Of a stretch of 13,176 bases of DNA, positions 12,396-13,176 are shown piece by piece. The stretch's first letter is position 1, and the number at the start of each line of letters is the position of its first letter. The position numbers and the translations under genes are program-made. The notes under the pieces were generated by a model that did no database searches, was not told the origin of the DNA, and saw only the letters and a program-made list of their open reading frames with translations. Source of the stretch: an uncultured Clostridia bacterium. GTDB taxonomy: Bacteria; Bacillota; Clostridia; Christensenellales; UBA1242. Location: NCBI GenBank assembly GCA_937907645.1, contig CALCWV010000064.1:1-13176 (forward strand), in the 5' to 3' direction.

Positions 12396-12989
12396 ATGAT
12401 ATCATTTTTAGTAGGTGTAGTTGAAGAAAAAAGAGAAGGGACTCTCGTTTTAGACGTAAATGGAGTCGGATATGAGCTATGCATTTCAAATAATTCATTA
12501 GTTGCTCTTCCGCAGATTGGGGAAACTACAAAAATTTTAACATATATGGTTGTTCGTGAAGACGGAGTGTTCCTTTTTGGATTCACATCAAGAGAAGAGA
12601 AGGATTTATTCCTAAAATTAATCACTGTTAGCGGAGTTGGCCCAAAGCTTGCTCTTTCAGTTTTATCTGGAATGACAATTTCTGATTTAACAATTGCAAT
12701 AAGTCGCGAAGAAACTAATCTTTTATCAAAAATTAAAGGTCTTGGGAAGAAAACAGCTGAAAGAATCTGTTTAGAGCTTAAGGATAAAGTAAGCACAATG
12801 GTTCTTCCGTTAGAAATGGGCGCTATCCCTCTTGAAATTGACGAAGATGCAGTTAATCTTGCAACTGAAACACTTGTTTCGCTTGGAATCAATAAAAGTG
12901 AAGCTTACAGGCTTGCAAGATCTTATGCAAAAGAGGGTGCAACTGCTGAAGAAATTATATCAAAAGCATTAAGGGGGTATAGGTCATAA
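12396..12989 (+). CDS. ruvA: Holliday junction DNA helicase subunit RuvA
   Basis: RuvA tetramers bind the Holliday junction and load the RuvB motor for branch migration. The 197-residue protein has an N-terminal OB-fold (1-63) with the acidic pin residues E55 and D56, as in E. coli. Two helix-hairpin-helix motifs follow: [16 protein letters not shown] (about 75-90) and [19 protein letters not shown] (about 110-128). A flexible linker leads to the C-terminal RuvB-binding domain (about 150-197, [26 protein letters not shown]). The SD AAGGAG overlaps the ruvC stop. The stop TAA shares one base with the ruvB ATG. Confidence 0.97.
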   Translation: MISFLVGVVEEKREGTLVLDVNGVGYELCISNNSLVALPQIGETTKILTYMVVREDGVFLFGFTSREEKDLFLKLITVSGVGPKLALSVLSGMTISDLTIAISREETNLLSKIKGLGKKTAERICLELKDKVSTMVLPLEMGAIPLEIDEDAVNLATETLVSLGINKSEAYRLARSYAKEGATAEEIISKALRGYRS

Positions 12990-13176
12990 TGATGGATGAA
13001 GATAGATTTATAACAAGTACAAAAAACATGACAGATGCTGAAATTGAAAATTCGCTTAGACCTACTTCTTTTGATGAATATGTAGGACAAGAGAAGATCA
13101 AAGAAAGCCTGTCTGTATATATTAAAGCAGCAAAAACAAGAAAGGAAAGCTTGGATCACGTTTTGCTTTATGGCCC
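12989..13176 (+). CDS. ruvB: Holliday junction DNA helicase RuvB (3' end outside window)
   Basis: RuvB is the AAA+ hexameric motor of branch migration. Only the first 62 residues are in the window, with no stop before the edge. They read [14 protein letters not shown], then [31 protein letters not shown] and [11 protein letters not shown], which is the conserved RuvB N-terminus leading into the Walker A loop that must lie just beyond the edge. I chose the ATG at 12989 (TAATG overlap with ruvA; G-rich SD AAGGGGGT near 12971-12978); the next codon, ATG at 12992, is an equally possible start. With ruvC and ruvA it completes the junction-resolution operon. Confidence 0.96.
   Translation, partial: MMDEDRFITSTKNMTDAEIENSLRPTSFDEYVGQEKIKESLSVYIKAAKTRKESLDHVLLYG

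Noticed and set aside
12383..12892. 169-residue open frame on the minus strand opposite ruvA
   Set aside because: Antisense shadow of a clear ruvA; Ser/Thr-rich composition typical of reverse-frame translation and no recognisable domain.
1..13176. Mobile elements, CRISPR, tRNA, rRNA or horizontally acquired island
   Set aside because: None seen: all genes are co-oriented core genes with similar base composition, and no direct repeats, transposase or integrase motifs were found.

Overview
The window is a low-GC, densely packed chromosomal segment with every gene on the + strand. It comes from a spore-forming Firmicute, most likely class Clostridia; the family cannot be fixed from this sequence alone. 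The evidence is a full engulfment-stage sporulation operon (spoIIIAA to spoIIIAH), an Asp23-family gene next to nusB, purine-rich Shine-Dalgarno (SD) sites and strong A/T codon bias. No insertion sequence, prophage, CRISPR array, tRNA or rRNA gene was seen.

Region 1 (1-4293) is the spoIIIA operon, cut at the left inside spoIIIAA. Its eight products build the SpoIIIA-SpoIIQ channel, or feeding tube, between mother cell and forespore: AA is the ATPase, AB to AE are membrane parts, AF, AG and AH are the ring-forming parts. Region 2 (4322-8254) has its own sigma-A-type promoter and carries an Asp23/YqhY-like gene, nusB, xseA, xseB (exonuclease VII) and proS (prolyl-tRNA synthetase), and ends at a 13-bp perfect hairpin with a U-tract. 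Region 3 (8207-9090) is an AT-rich gap of about 290 bases with further inverted repeats, followed by a gene for an unrecognised four-helix membrane protein, the only gene here with no clear function. Region 4 (9080-11860) is the infC-rpmI-rplT ribosomal operon with a strong promoter, a structured leader with an attenuator-like terminator, and an ATT start codon for infC. It is extended by a TrmH/SpoU-type RNA methyltransferase gene and yebC, and closed by a clear terminator. Region 5 (11863-13176) starts the ruvC-ruvA-ruvB Holliday-junction operon; ruvB is cut off at the right edge.

Most of the window is well-understood core genome, and I do not see a convincing new multi-gene system. The points most worth checking are a 20-bp palindrome overlapping the ruvC promoter, two genes (8500 and 11898) whose ATG lies almost at the predicted transcription start with no SD (possible leaderless mRNAs), the infC leader, the unrecognised membrane protein, and several corrected start codons (TTG for spoIIIAG, the second ATG for proS, ATT for infC).
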